64,000 nucleotides of DNA from Pseudescherichia vulneris NBRC 102420 (GCF_000759795.1 NZ_BBMZ01000014.1:1-64000); one strand, 5' to 3'. Positions 1 through 8,252 are shown, counted from the first letter of the stretch. Notes: generated by a model not told the origin, from the letters alone. Numbers and translations are program-made.

Positions 1-1390
1 CGGCCGCCTGCACCGCCGGGACGTTTTTACCGGCAGCGCGCAGCGTCCGGCCCCGCGCCGCTGGTCGCGCAGGTGGGATTACGACTACCGTAACAACCCC
101 GTGCGCGAGGAGCGCGACGATGACCCGTTCAGCGCGTATCACTGGCAGTACGACAGCGCCGGGCGGCTGCTGTCTCAGGACGGCACGCTGCCGGGCCGGG
201 AGCAGTGGCGGTGGGATGCGGCGGGCAACCCGCTGGACGATATCGGGGAGAAGATAACCCACAACCGCGTCACGCAGCTGAACGGCATCCGCTGGCGGTA
301 TGACATCCACGGCCGCACGGTGGAGAAGGACGACGGTCAGACCCGCTGGCACTACCGCTATGACGGCGAGCACCGCCTGACGGAGGTCACCAGCCAGCCA
401 CGCGACCGCACCCGGCCGCAGGTCACGGTCAGCTTCCGCTACGATCCTCTGGGCAGGCGCATCAGCAAGACCAGCCGCCGGACGCTGGCAGGCCAGCCGC
501 ACGGCAGGGAGGTCACCACCCGCTTTGTGTGGGAGGGGTTCCGGCTGCTGCAGGAGATCCGGGATGAGGTCCCGCTGACCTACGTCTACACCGACCCGCA
601 CAGCCATGAGCCGCTGGCCCGTATTGACGGCGTGAATGCCACGGACATCTACTGGTTCCATAACCAGCCCAGTGGCACGCCGGAGCGCCTCACGGATGCG
701 GAAGGCCGGGTGTGCTGGGAGGCACAGAACAGTGCCTGGGGTAAGCTGCTGAGTGAAAGAGAGGTGCAGCTGGCAGGCTGTGCCCAGAACCTGCGGATGC
801 AGGGCCAGTACCTGGATCGGGAGACGGGACTTCACTATAATCTGTTCCGGTACTACGACCCGGACTGCGGACGGTTCACGCAGCAGGACCTGATAGGCCT
901 GGCGGGAGGGCTGAATCTTTACCAGTACGCGCCGAATCCGCTGGGGTGGGTGGATCCGTGGGGGCTGAGTAAGTGTTCCGTAGAAAAAATACCGATTACA
1001 CGAAACTCAGCCAGAAATTTATTAAGAAATCGTGGCCTAAATAAGCAAATACAGCATGACACAATCAATAGCTTTGAGGGTCAAATATATGCATCCAGAG
1101 GAATGCCCGGAGATATATTCACAATTACCGAGCATACTCCAGGCAGTGCTTCACAAGTATATGTTACAAGAGAAAGCGCGGGTAATACTCCTGCTTTAAG
1201 GCGCGCCAATTTAGCGTTGCCGCCAAGTAACTCAGCGACTTACGAAGGAAAAGTTTCACTGACAAGGTCACAAGTACTTCTTGAAGGGAAGGTTGCTCCA
1301 CAGTTACAATGGGGGGCGGATAAGGTTGGTGGTGGATGGCAAGTTGTAACAGCTGGCGGTAAGTATTCAGGAGCAACAAAACTACTATGA
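1..1390 (+). CDS. Rhs family polymorphic toxin, 3' part (5' end outside window)
   Basis: The reading frame is open from base 2, so the gene starts upstream of the window and only about 462 C-terminal codons are visible. Residues encoded before about 975 are YD-repeat Rhs core (WDYDYRNN, WQYDSAGR, FRYDPLGRR), ending with the hallmark hyperconserved segment GLHYNLFRYYDPDCGRF and the junction PLGWVDPWGL. Rhs proteins form a shell around a C-terminal toxin and are usually delivered by type VI secretion. After the junction the last ~140 residues change completely and the DNA becomes AT-rich, as expected for an exchangeable toxin tip. That tip carries YASRGMPGD, YVTRESAG, LALPPSN and GGGWQVV motifs. 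I do not recognise its family; an ADP-ribosyltransferase-like fold is possible but unproven. The stop overlaps the next gene by ATGA, typical of toxin-immunity coupling. Confidence 0.93.
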   Translation, partial: GRLHRRDVFTGSAQRPAPRRWSRRWDYDYRNNPVREERDDDPFSAYHWQYDSAGRLLSQDGTLPGREQWRWDAAGNPLDDIGEKITHNRVTQLNGIRWRYDIHGRTVEKDDGQTRWHYRYDGEHRLTEVTSQPRDRTRPQVTVSFRYDPLGRRISKTSRRTLAGQPHGREVTTRFVWEGFRLLQEIRDEVPLTYVYTDPHSHEPLARIDGVNATDIYWFHNQPSGTPERLTDAEGRVCWEAQNSAWGKLLSEREVQLAGCAQNLRMQGQYLDRETGLHYNLFRYYDPDCGRFTQQDLIGLAGGLNLYQYAPNPLGWVDPWGLSKCSVEKIPITRNSARNLLRNRGLNKQIQHDTINSFEGQIYASRGMPGDIFTITEHTPGSASQVYVTRESAGNTPALRRANLALPPSNSATYEGKVSLTRSQVLLEGKVAPQLQWGADKVGGGWQVVTAGGKYSGATKLL

Positions 1391-1650
1391 ATTTAAATGA
1401 AATTGCTGAAAAATTATGTAATATATTATTTTCATCAGCTTATAACAATGAGGCTAATGAAATCAGAAGTCTGATGATTAAGGTTCTTTCATTAGAAAAA
1501 AATGATCCGGTAAGAATATCTGCAATAGATGATTTGATATCACGCTGCCACCCTAAATGGCTTGGGGATTATTATATAAAAAATATAACTTATTCAGAAT
1601 GGACGGATCTCATTATTGATTTTAAGAATGAGTTGAAAAGAGTAAGGTAA
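1387..1650 (+). CDS. Putative immunity protein for the Rhs toxin tip
   Basis: This 87-aa, AT-rich gene has its ATG inside the stop of the rhs gene (ATGA, 4-base overlap), so the two should be translationally coupled. It has no signal peptide or membrane segment and looks like a small soluble helical protein (CHPKWLGDYY and SEWTDLIIDFK motifs in the C-terminal half). In Rhs loci the cognate immunity gene nearly always lies immediately downstream of the toxin tip and blocks it in the cytoplasm. The assignment rests on position, size and base composition. I do not recognise an immunity family in the sequence. Confidence 0.75.
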   Translation: MNLNEIAEKLCNILFSSAYNNEANEIRSLMIKVLSLEKNDPVRISAIDDLISRCHPKWLGDYYIKNITYSEWTDLIIDFKNELKRVR

Positions 1651-1652
1651 CA

Positions 1653-1934
1653 AGTTCTATAGAGATCCAAGTTTTCTGGATTTTCATTGTAAGTGAAAAT
1701 ATTAGTATTCAAAGTTGGGTTTTAAAACAAGCCTCTGCGTCAGGGTATGCTGGCAAATATGGAGTACCTCAAGAAAATATTGAATGCAGAGATTTTATTA
1801 TGAAGGCTAAATTGAAATTTGATGGGGGATTCATAACTCATCCCGCTCAAGGAATAGGTGACAACCCTAGTAGTAGTATTGAGGTTGTCGTTCCAAAGGA
1901 TAGTGTTGAAATTATTAGTTTCAGTAAGTATTGA
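1653..1934 (+). pseudogene. Orphan Rhs/polymorphic toxin C-terminal remnant
   Basis: Just after the immunity gene a frame is open from the immunity stop to a TGA at 1932-1934. It encodes about 93 residues, including SWVLKQASASGYAGKYG, then a beta-rich end with GGFITHPAQGIG and VVVPKDSVEIISFS. The first in-frame ATG is at 1800, so most of the frame has no plausible start. No Rhs core precedes it, so it looks like the severed tail of an older toxin tip displaced when the current tip was acquired. Its stop overlaps the TTG of the next small gene (TTGA), keeping toxin-immunity spacing. The toxin family is unknown to me. Confidence 0.6.
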
Positions 1935-2170
1935 TTATAAATCATGAATTTTATAGTGATATTAGGTTGTTGATTGAAAATCTCAGAAACGCTAAGGACA
2001 AAATTGTTAGCGAAAACATCGAAGAAGCTATGGATTTTAGTAGCGCTTCTACAGAAATTCTGCTCAAGATAAAGTTCTACCTTGCCCAGATAAACTTTGA
2101 TAATTTAAATGAAGATATGCTGATTGAGGTGGAAAGAATCAAGAGTCAAGTCGATATCCTGTTAGAATAA
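1931..2170 (+). CDS. Orphan immunity-like small protein
   Basis: This frame encodes 79 aa from a TTG start that overlaps the stop of the toxin remnant (TTGA). The product is acidic and predicted mostly helical (DIRLLIENLRNAKDKIV, LLKIKFYLAQINFD), with no signal peptide. There is no ATG near the start, so TTG is the only initiation codon that preserves the coupling. The context of toxin tail followed by an overlapping small gene suggests an immunity protein kept after its toxin was displaced. Retained orphan immunity can protect against sister strains that still carry the toxin. No family was recognised. Confidence 0.55.
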   Translation: MIINHEFYSDIRLLIENLRNAKDKIVSENIEEAMDFSSASTEILLKIKFYLAQINFDNLNEDMLIEVERIKSQVDILLE

Positions 2171-2234
2171 TTGCATAATCCTTACGATAAAAAATCTAAG
2201 AAGGCAATATTATTTTCTTGGCTTTAGTTGTTTA

Positions 2235-2599
2235 ATGTCCATTTGGCATGGATCTGGTGGCGAATTACAAAAATACATAACTAATCTTAATAATATAATG
2301 GATTTGTAAATAAGGACAAGAAAGACATAGCCATAGTAAAGATAAAAGATCTAATTAACGAACTTGAGTTGGTGCTTGTTAGAGGAGATATGAAAGTATT
2401 ATCCGTAAGTTTGCCAGAACAAATATCTCAATTTATTAAGATTTTTAAAAATTTGTTAAATCAATTAGTTACTGGCGACATCCCTCCTAAAAATGAACGG
2501 GATCTAGGCATGGCAAGAATAGTGATAGATGAGTGGCCTTATGAGCTTAAACTTGGAGGCATGATTATCGATGCAGAACAAGCTTATAAAAATATATGA
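2235..2599 (+). pseudogene. Frameshifted immunity-like gene
   Basis: An ATG at 2235 opens a frame encoding MSIWHGSGGELQKYITNL that hits TAA at 2307. From about 2306 the continuation is in another frame (VNKDKKDIAIVKIKDLINEL and onward) to the stop at 2597-2599. Joined by a single-base shift near 2305, the two give one ~120-aa protein without internal stops. The downstream piece alone could start at TTG 2369 or ATG 2390 (69-76 aa, ending DAEQAYKNI). AT-rich composition and placement between orphan toxin debris and an rhs core fragment suggest a decayed immunity gene. No family is recognised, so the function is inferred from context only. Confidence 0.5.
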
Positions 2600-2660
2600 T
2601 TTTTCTGGAAGGCGACCAATTCCAATTTTTTTCTGATTAAAAAGTACCACTAAGTTATAT

Positions 2661-2807
2661 CAACACCCGCACAGCCATGAGCTGCTGGCACGTATTGATG
2701 GCACGAATGCTCCCGACATCTTCTGGTTCCACAACCAGCCCAACGGCATACCGCAGCGCCTGACGGATGCGGAAGGCCGGGTGGCGGCTACGCCTTACCC
2801 GGCCTAA
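2661..2807 (+). pseudogene. Rhs core fragment
   Basis: The frame starting at 2661 encodes HPHSHELLARIDGTNAPDIF and WFHNQPNGIPQRLTDAEGRV, then TAA at 2805-2807. This closely matches the segment encoded at about 595-712 of the intact rhs gene (PHSHEPLARIDG, WFHNQPSGTPERLTDAEGRV). Synonymous and amino-acid differences show it is a paralogous copy, not a recent duplication. It has neither start nor tip. It marks a second, deleted rhs gene or a recombination relic downstream of the orphan modules. Confidence 0.85.
2775..2805 (+). repeat. REP element
   Basis: GCCGGGTGGCGGCTACGCC followed by TTACCCGGCC is a palindromic enterobacterial REP unit. It begins exactly where the rhs core fragment stops matching the intact gene, so the REP overlaps and terminates the remnant frame. 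REPs usually sit just 3' of genes; here it lies downstream of artJ. Confidence 0.75.
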
Positions 2808-2835
2808 AAATCTTACCTGACCTGCGGAATGCAAA

Positions 2836-3567
2836 TTACTGCGGGAACCACTGGTCGCTGATTTTCTGATAGGTGCCGTCGGCTTTGATAGCCTTCAGGG
2901 CAGCGTTCAGTTTCTCCAGCAGGGCTTTGTTATCCGGACGCACCGCAATACCCAGGCCGGTACCGAAGTACTGCGCATCGGTCACCTTCGGCGTAGCGGT
3001 ACCCAGCTGCGGGTTATTCTTCAGCCACTCGTTCACTACCGCAGTATCCCCGAAAACGCCGTCGATACGGCCATTTTTCAGGTCGAGGATCGCGTTCTGG
3101 TAGCTGTCATAGGCCACGGTCTTCACTTCCGGGTGCTTATCCTGGAGGTACTTCTGGTGGGTCGTACCGTTCTCCATGCCGATACGCTTGCCTTTCAGAT
3201 CGTCAAACGATTTAAACGCGTCTTTCTTAGCGATCACCACCGCCGAGTTGGCGTAGTACGGGTCGGTGAAGGAGACCTGCTTGCTACGCTCTGGGGTAAT
3301 GTCCATGCCGGAGATCACCGCATCATACTTCTTGAACTTCAGCGCTGGGATCAGTGAGTCAAACGCGTGGTTGGTGAAGGTGCACTCGGCCTGCATCTGC
3401 TTGCACAGCGCTTTCGCCAGGTCGATATCAAAGCCTACGATCTTGTTGCTGGCATCCAGCGACTCAAACGGCGGATAGGTGGCAGAGGAGCCGAAGCTGA
3501 TTTTATCTGCTGCGCTGGCACCGGCAGCAAAGGTGGCGAGGATGGCGGCCAGAATTAACTTTTTCAT
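2836..3567 (-). CDS. artJ: Arginine-binding periplasmic protein ArtJ
   Basis: Periplasmic solute-binding protein of family 3 that captures L-arginine and hands it to the ArtQM permease with ArtP. The 243 residues begin with a Sec signal peptide cleaved near residue 19-20 (LATFAAGASA). The mature protein has YPPFE at 31-35, FDIDLAKALC, the MDITPER segment and GTGLGIAV, all typical of this family. The ATG at 3567 is preceded by AGGAG at good spacing and matches the usual N-terminus; an upstream start at 3588 would only add residues before the signal peptide. It is 60-70% similar to ArtI encoded nearby. It is separated from artM by 160 bases with its own promoter and a candidate ArgR site, consistent with a separate arginine-repressed transcript. 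Confidence 0.95.
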   Translation of the reverse strand: MKKLILAAILATFAAGASAADKISFGSSATYPPFESLDASNKIVGFDIDLAKALCKQMQAECTFTNHAFDSLIPALKFKKYDAVISGMDITPERSKQVSFTDPYYANSAVVIAKKDAFKSFDDLKGKRIGMENGTTHQKYLQDKHPEVKTVAYDSYQNAILDLKNGRIDGVFGDTAVVNEWLKNNPQLGTATPKVTDAQYFGTGLGIAVRPDNKALLEKLNAALKAIKADGTYQKISDQWFPQ

Positions 3568-3616
3568 TATGGAGCTCCTGTCTGTCAATCTTATCGTTTT
3601 TACCGTGTCTGCGGCA

Positions 3617-3651
3617 TGGAATTACAATGCCATTTAATGAATGAGTATGCA
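3617..3651 (-). promoter_or_regulatory. Candidate ArgR (ARG box) operator of artJ
   Basis: TGAATGAGTATGCA at 3638-3651 matches 11 of 14 positions of the ArgR half-site palindrome TGAATAATTATTCA. A weaker copy (GGAATTACAATGCC, 3618-3631) lies about 20 bases away, roughly the tandem-box spacing ArgR hexamers use. The pair sits 50-85 bases upstream of the artJ start. The artJ promoter is known to be ArgR-repressed in E. coli; occupancy here is inferred. Confidence 0.55.
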
Positions 3652-3683
3652 ATATTATTGATTAATTATATTTTCAAAGACGT

Positions 3684-3714
3684 AAAAAAGGCGGGTTTCC
3701 CCCGCCTCTATAGT
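3684..3714 (-). terminator. Terminator of the artPIQM transcript
   Basis: GGCGGG-TTTCC-CCCGCC forms a hairpin 15 bases beyond the artM stop, followed on the minus strand by a run of T. It separates the artPIQM unit from artJ. Confidence 0.8.
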
Positions 3715-3727
3715 GTGTAGTTCTGTT

Positions 3728-4396
3728 TTAGCTGCGTCGTTCAAACGCCAGTGCCCGCCGCTCGATTAACCGCATCAGCAGCGTCAGCAAACCGTTGACG
3801 ATCAGGTAGATAACCCCCGCCGCGCCAAAGACCATGACGTCGTAGGTGCGACCGTACAGCAGCTGTCCGTGCCCCATGACCTCCATCAGCGTGATGGTGT
3901 AAGCCAGCGAGGTACTTTTGAATACCAGCACCACTTCGTTAGAGTAGGAGGAGAGGGCGCGTTTGAACGCATATGGCAGCAGGATCGCCAGCGTATCCTT
4001 CTTGCTCATCCCCAGCGCGCCGCAGGATTGCCACTGCCCCTCCGGGATCGCCCGAATGGCACCGTAGAAGAGCTGGGTGGTGTACGCGGCGCTGTTCAGC
4101 GACAGGGCGATCAGCGCGCAGAGCCACGGCTCAGAGAGCAGGTGCCACAGCCACGGATAGGCCTGGATCGATGGAAACTGACCCGGCCCATAGTAGATCA
4201 GGAAGATCTGCACCAGCAGCGGAGTGCCGGTAAAGAGCGTGATATAGCCGCGCACGATCCACACCAGCCCCGGCGTTTTCAGCGTCAGAACGATGGTAAA
4301 AATCAGGGAGAGGATCAGCGCCACCACAATCGATGCCACGGTGAGCGTCAGGCTGGTGTGCAGCCCCTTCATCAGTTCGGGTAAATACTCAAGCAT
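3728..4396 (-). CDS. artM: Arginine ABC transporter permease ArtM
   Basis: Inner-membrane permease of 222 aa that pairs with ArtQ to form the channel of the arginine importer. It has about five hydrophobic segments, starting with LTLTVASIVVALILSLIF, and the HisM/GlnP-type permease signature with the EAA loop (EGQWQSCGALGMSKKDTLA) that contacts ArtP. The ATG at 4396 overlaps the artQ stop (TGATG), showing translational coupling. It is last in the artPIQM order and is followed by a hairpin terminator. Confidence 0.96.
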   Translation of the reverse strand: MLEYLPELMKGLHTSLTLTVASIVVALILSLIFTIVLTLKTPGLVWIVRGYITLFTGTPLLVQIFLIYYGPGQFPSIQAYPWLWHLLSEPWLCALIALSLNSAAYTTQLFYGAIRAIPEGQWQSCGALGMSKKDTLAILLPYAFKRALSSYSNEVVLVFKSTSLAYTITLMEVMGHGQLLYGRTYDVMVFGAAGVIYLIVNGLLTLLMRLIERRALAFERRS

Positions 4397-5112
4397 CAGC
4401 CTGGCCTCCGTTCGAAACGTGTCGCGCGTTGGTCAATGCGTTTGAGAATGTACTGACTGAGAAGCGTAATCACCAGGTAGATGGCCGCCGCCACCAGAAA
4501 CCAGGTAAACGGCTCCTGGGTACGGGTCGAGATGCTGCGGGTTTGCAGCATCAGATCGTTAACGCTGATAAGCGAAACCAGCGCCGTATCTTTCAGCAGC
4601 ACCAGCCACTGGTTGCCCAGCCCTGGCAGGGCGTGACGCCACATCTGCGGCATCACCAGCCGGAAGAAGATGGCGCTTTTAGACAGCCCCAGCGCCTGGC
4701 CGGACTCCCACTGCCCCTGCGGCACCGCCTTCAGCGCCCCGCGTAGGGTCTGAGAAGCATACGCCGCGTACAGCAGGGAGAGGGCGATCACCCCGCACAG
4801 GAACGGACTGACGTCGAAGTTTTCAATCTGCATCTGCACCGGGATCTGCACAAACCCCAGGTTCAGGGTAAAGCCATCCGAGAGCACCAGCAGCAGCTGT
4901 GACGAGCCAAAATAGATAAAGAGCACCACCAGAATTTCCGGCAGGCCGCGCAGGATGGTCACCAGCCCCGATCCCAACCATGCAACAGGACGCCACTTAG
5001 CGGATTCCCAGACGGCGAACAGCATGGCCAGCACCAGACCAATGGCCAGCGCACAAACGGCAAGGCCGACGGTCATCCCGGCGGCGCTTGCTAAAGGAAA
5101 AAATTCATTCAT
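4396..5112 (-). CDS. artQ: Arginine ABC transporter permease ArtQ
   Basis: Inner-membrane permease of 238 aa, partner of ArtM. It carries N-terminal transmembrane segments ([19 protein letters not shown]), the [18 protein letters not shown] signature and an EAA-type loop ([20 protein letters not shown]). The ATG at 5112 gives the usual [12 protein letters not shown] start; the TTG three bases upstream is less likely. It starts 6 bases after artI and its stop overlaps artM by one base, so artI, artQ and artM are one translational unit. Confidence 0.96.
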   Translation of the reverse strand: MNEFFPLASAAGMTVGLAVCALAIGLVLAMLFAVWESAKWRPVAWLGSGLVTILRGLPEILVVLFIYFGSSQLLLVLSDGFTLNLGFVQIPVQMQIENFDVSPFLCGVIALSLLYAAYASQTLRGALKAVPQGQWESGQALGLSKSAIFFRLVMPQMWRHALPGLGNQWLVLLKDTALVSLISVNDLMLQTRSISTRTQEPFTWFLVAAAIYLVITLLSQYILKRIDQRATRFERRPG

Positions 5113-5118
5113 CAAGGA

Positions 5119-5850
5119 TTACTTCTGGAACCATTTTTTATAGATGGTCTCGTAAGTCCCATCCTTCTTCACTTTTTCCAGCGCGGTATTAAATTTCTGC
5201 TGCAGCTCGGTATTGCCCTGACGCACCGCAATGCCGAGACCCGTGCCGAAATACTCTTTATCCGTCACCTTATCGCCGACCGCTGCCAGCTTGTCGTTGG
5301 CCTTCAGCCACTCGGTCACCACTGCGGTATCGCCGAACACGGCGTCAATGCGGCCGTTTTGCAGATCCAGACGCGCGTTCTGGTAGCTGTCGTACGGTAC
5401 GGTAGTGATTTCCGGATGCTTGTCGGTGATGAATTTCTGATGGGTGGTACCGTTCTGCACGCCAACGCGTTTGCCTTTCAGCGCATCGATGCTGGCATAT
5501 TTACCCTGCTGGCCGATAAACAGCGCCGAGTTGTCATAGTACGGGGTAGTGAAAAGAACCTGCTTCTGACGTTCCGGGGTAATATCCATACCCGCCATCA
5601 CCGCGTCAAAGCGGCGGAACTTCAGGCTGGGGATCAGGCTATCAAACGCCTGGTTAGTGAAGGTACAGGTCGCATCAATCTCTTTACACAGTGCGTTCGC
5701 CAGATCGACGTCGAAGCCAACAATTTTGTTATTGGCATCGGTAGATTCAAACGGAGGGTAGCTCGCTTCGGTGGCGAAACGAATAGTTTGGGCTGCTGTA
5801 GCAGAGAGGCTTACGCTTGCGAGCAGCGCGGCAATCAATACTTTTTTCAT
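5119..5850 (-). CDS. artI: Arginine ABC transporter periplasmic binding protein ArtI
   Basis: Second family-3 periplasmic binding protein of the arginine system, 243 aa. The signal peptide ends near ATAA (residues 17-20), then come YPPFE, FDVDLANALCKE, MAGMDITPER and GTGLGIAVRQ. It is closely similar to ArtJ over the whole length but sits inside the artPIQM operon, 20 bases after artP and 6 before artQ, which identifies it as ArtI. The ATG at 5850 begins directly at MKKVLIAAL; two extra codons upstream are unlikely to be used. Confidence 0.95.
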   Translation of the reverse strand: MKKVLIAALLASVSLSATAAQTIRFATEASYPPFESTDANNKIVGFDVDLANALCKEIDATCTFTNQAFDSLIPSLKFRRFDAVMAGMDITPERQKQVLFTTPYYDNSALFIGQQGKYASIDALKGKRVGVQNGTTHQKFITDKHPEITTVPYDSYQNARLDLQNGRIDAVFGDTAVVTEWLKANDKLAAVGDKVTDKEYFGTGLGIAVRQGNTELQQKFNTALEKVKKDGTYETIYKKWFQK

Positions 5851-5870
5851 TGTCACTTCCCAAAAAAATA

Positions 5871-6599
5871 TCAGTGAGATAAGTAGTTTTTAAACGCATC
5901 GGTCTGCGGGGCGGTAAAGGTGCTGGCATCGCCCTGTTCGACGATATAGCCATTTTCCATATACACCACACGGCTGGCGGTTTTACGCGCCACTTCAACT
6001 TCGTGAGTCACAATAACCTGGGTAATCTTGGTCTGCGCCAGCTCGCGAATAATGCTGACGATCTGCGCGGTAATCTCGGGATCCAGCGCTGCCGTTGGCT
6101 CGTCAAACAGCAGCACCTGCGGCTCCATCATCAGCGCACGGGCAATGGCCACGCGCTGCTGCTGGCCGCCGGAGAGGTGCAGCGGATAGCGATCGCTGTA
6201 AGGCTTCAGGCGCAGGCGCTCCAGCAGCTTATCGGCACGGGCATGGGCCTGCTCTTTGCTCAGGCCCAGCACGCGGCAGGGCGCTTCAATCAGGTTCTGC
6301 ACCACGGTCAGATGCGGCCAGAGGTTGTACTGCTGAAACACCATGCCGACGTTTTGCCGCAGCTCGCGGATCGCTTTATCAGAGGGCGTTTTAGCAAAAT
6401 CGAAATTGTTACCCGCAATGCTCAGGGTGCCGGAGCGTGGCATCTCCAGCAGGTTAAGCACGCGCAGCAGCGAGCTCTTGCCCGCGCCGCTTGGGCCGAG
6501 CAATACCAGCGTCTCGCCCTCTGGGCAGTCGAGTGTGATATCAAACAGCGCCTGATGTGCGCCGTAGAAGCAGTTAATGCCGTTTAATTTAATACTCAT
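5871..6599 (-). CDS. artP: Arginine ABC transporter ATPase ArtP
   Basis: Cytoplasmic ATP-binding subunit of 242 aa that energises ArtQM. It has Walker [10 protein letters not shown] near residue 35, the Q-loop [11 protein letters not shown], signature LSGGQQQR, Walker [14 protein letters not shown] and switch His in VTHEVEVA. The start chosen at 6599 gives [15 protein letters not shown], the family N-terminus; an in-frame extension to 6659 would add 20 residues with no family counterpart. It is first in the artPIQM operon. Confidence 0.96.
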   Translation of the reverse strand: MSIKLNGINCFYGAHQALFDITLDCPEGETLVLLGPSGAGKSSLLRVLNLLEMPRSGTLSIAGNNFDFAKTPSDKAIRELRQNVGMVFQQYNLWPHLTVVQNLIEAPCRVLGLSKEQAHARADKLLERLRLKPYSDRYPLHLSGGQQQRVAIARALMMEPQVLLFDEPTAALDPEITAQIVSIIRELAQTKITQVIVTHEVEVARKTASRVVYMENGYIVEQGDASTFTAPQTDAFKNYLSH

Positions 6600-6644
6600 C
6601 GAGGCAATCTGATAGCAATTGAGGCCGCAAATAGTAACGTTGAC

Positions 6645-6658
6645 AGAATAGTTATGCA
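6645..6658 (-). promoter_or_regulatory. Candidate ArgR box upstream of artP
   Basis: AGAATAGTTATGCA matches 11 of 14 positions of the ARG box core, 46 bases upstream of the artP ATG. The neighbouring tandem position is poor (about half matched), so this may be a single-box site. Arginine repression of artPIQM is inferred. Confidence 0.45.
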
Positions 6659-6743
6659 ATATTTATGCGTTAAAACTTAACTACAGGCCGTCTTCCACCT
6701 TAAAAATAGCACAAAATCGCGGAGGTCCGGCCTGTACAGACGA

Positions 6744-7262
6744 TTAGCGGTGTTCGATTGACTGGCGCAGAGAGCCTGCCGGGGCGTGGACGCTGCCGCC
6801 GAGATAGCGTACGTCATCTACCGCCCAGCACTGGCCCTCACGCACCATCAGCACCTCATCCAGCCAGCGCTGATTGCCCTGGGTCAGCTCTACGCGCAGA
6901 GGAATATTGCGCGCGTCAGTATTGGGAATAGTTGAGGCGCTGGCGACTCGGGCCGTTTGGGCTGGCGTCGCGCGGCTGGAGAAGGGATCGGCGCTCAGCA
7001 AGGTGCTGTTGCGGCTGTCGCGGGAGGCGGCGGTCAGCATCGCGGCGAGATCGTCGCTGAGATAGGGACGCAGCGCTGTCAGATCGTTACTGCGATGCTG
7101 GATGCGGTAGTCGTAAAACTGTTGCGCCACGGCATCAGGACCGCCTGCCACGCAGGGGCCGCTGCGCGTGCCGATATCCTTAAACGCGGGCGTCACGGGA
7201 GTGGTGCAGGCGGTGAGCACCAGCGCACAGGGCGCAATGACGGATAGAAAAGAGTAGCGCAT
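6744..7262 (-). CDS. ybjP: Lipoprotein YbjP
   Basis: Predicted outer-membrane lipoprotein of 172 aa. The signal sequence ends in a lipobox LTAC with Cys19 as the lipidation site, and the next residues (Thr-Thr) give no inner-membrane retention signal. The rest is soluble, with a conserved Cys (GPCVAGG), YDYRIQHRSNDL and a C-terminal WAVDDVRYLGG segment. The function is not established. The start at 7262 is preceded by AAGGAAAT and fits the signal peptide, while the longer frame to 7346 would bury it. It is transcribed divergently from amiD; K-12 has ybjQ between them, absent here. Confidence 0.88.
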   Translation of the reverse strand: MRYSFLSVIAPCALVLTACTTPVTPAFKDIGTRSGPCVAGGPDAVAQQFYDYRIQHRSNDLTALRPYLSDDLAAMLTAASRDSRNSTLLSADPFSSRATPAQTARVASASTIPNTDARNIPLRVELTQGNQRWLDEVLMVREGQCWAVDDVRYLGGSVHAPAGSLRQSIEHR

Positions 7263-7370
7263 AATGATTTCCTTATAAGCTAACGACATGTGTATAGTTT
7301 TATCAATCATAGCCCTGGCTGTTTGATTATGCATCGCTTGTGGCATCGAAGGTTAAAAAGGAGAGTAAAG

Positions 7371-8252
7371 ATGCGGCTATTCCCCGCCCCTATGCCGCAG
7401 CTGGCGTGGCAACGATTCTGGCTGTTGGTATTGGCCCTGCTGCTTACCGGTTGTGCAAGCAAGAAGAGCGAAATAAGTGACAAGGGCGTGGTTAAGAAGG
7501 TGAGCTATGAGCTGGATACCCAGCGTCGGGCTCAGGCGGCTTACCCAAGAATCAAAGTGCTGGTGATCCACTACACGGCGGGCGACTTTGATACTTCTCT
7601 GACGACCCTCACGGATAAAGAGGTCAGCGCTCACTATCTGATCCCCGAACATCCGCCGGTTCACAACGGCAAGCCGCGTATCTGGCAGCTGGTGCCCGAG
7701 GATCAGCTGGCGTGGCACGCCGGGGTGAGCTACTGGCGGGGCGCAACACGTATTAACGATACCTCAATCGGCATTGAGCTGGAGAATCACGGCTGGCAGA
7801 AGATAGGCAGAGAGAAAGACTTTACCCCCTTTGCCCCGGACCAAATTGCCGCGTTGATCCCGTTGGCGAAGGATATCATCAATAGTTACAACATACTTCC
7901 TGCTAACGTCGTAGCACACTCGGACGTCGCGCCTCAGCGTAAGGTCGATCCGGGTCCGCTCTTTCCGTGGCGCGAGCTGGCTGCGCAGGGGATAGGTGCC
8001 TGGCCGGACGCCCAGCGCGTGACCTTCTACCTCAACGGCCGTGCGCCTTATCAACGAGTGGATAGCGCAACCCTACTGGATGTGCTCTACCGCTACGGCT
8101 ACGAGGTGGTGCCGGGCATGACGTTAGCCCAGCAGAAGCGGGTGATCATGGCCTTCCAGATGCACTTCCGCCCAGCGCGCTATGATGGCGTCGCCGACGC
8201 GGAAACCCTGGCCATTGCCAATGCGCTGCTGGAAAAATATGGTCAGGGATAA
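7371..8252 (+). CDS. amiD: N-acetylmuramoyl-L-alanine amidase AmiD (lipoprotein)
   Basis: Zinc amidase that cleaves the MurNAc-L-Ala bond of peptidoglycan and anhydro-muropeptides from the outer membrane, 293 aa. It has a signal peptide with lipobox LLTGC28 and an Amidase_2 domain with zinc-site segments VIHYTAGD and VAHSDVAPQRKVDPGP. A C-terminal peptidoglycan-binding helical domain ends ALLEKYGQG. The ATG at 7371 follows AAGGAGAG and is the start that places the signal peptide correctly. The N-terminus is about 17 residues longer than in K-12 AmiD before the hydrophobic core. It converges on the regulator gene with only 13 bases between stops. Confidence 0.93.
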   Translation: MRLFPAPMPQLAWQRFWLLVLALLLTGCASKKSEISDKGVVKKVSYELDTQRRAQAAYPRIKVLVIHYTAGDFDTSLTTLTDKEVSAHYLIPEHPPVHNGKPRIWQLVPEDQLAWHAGVSYWRGATRINDTSIGIELENHGWQKIGREKDFTPFAPDQIAALIPLAKDIINSYNILPANVVAHSDVAPQRKVDPGPLFPWRELAAQGIGAWPDAQRVTFYLNGRAPYQRVDSATLLDVLYRYGYEVVPGMTLAQQKRVIMAFQMHFRPARYDGVADAETLAIANALLEKYGQG

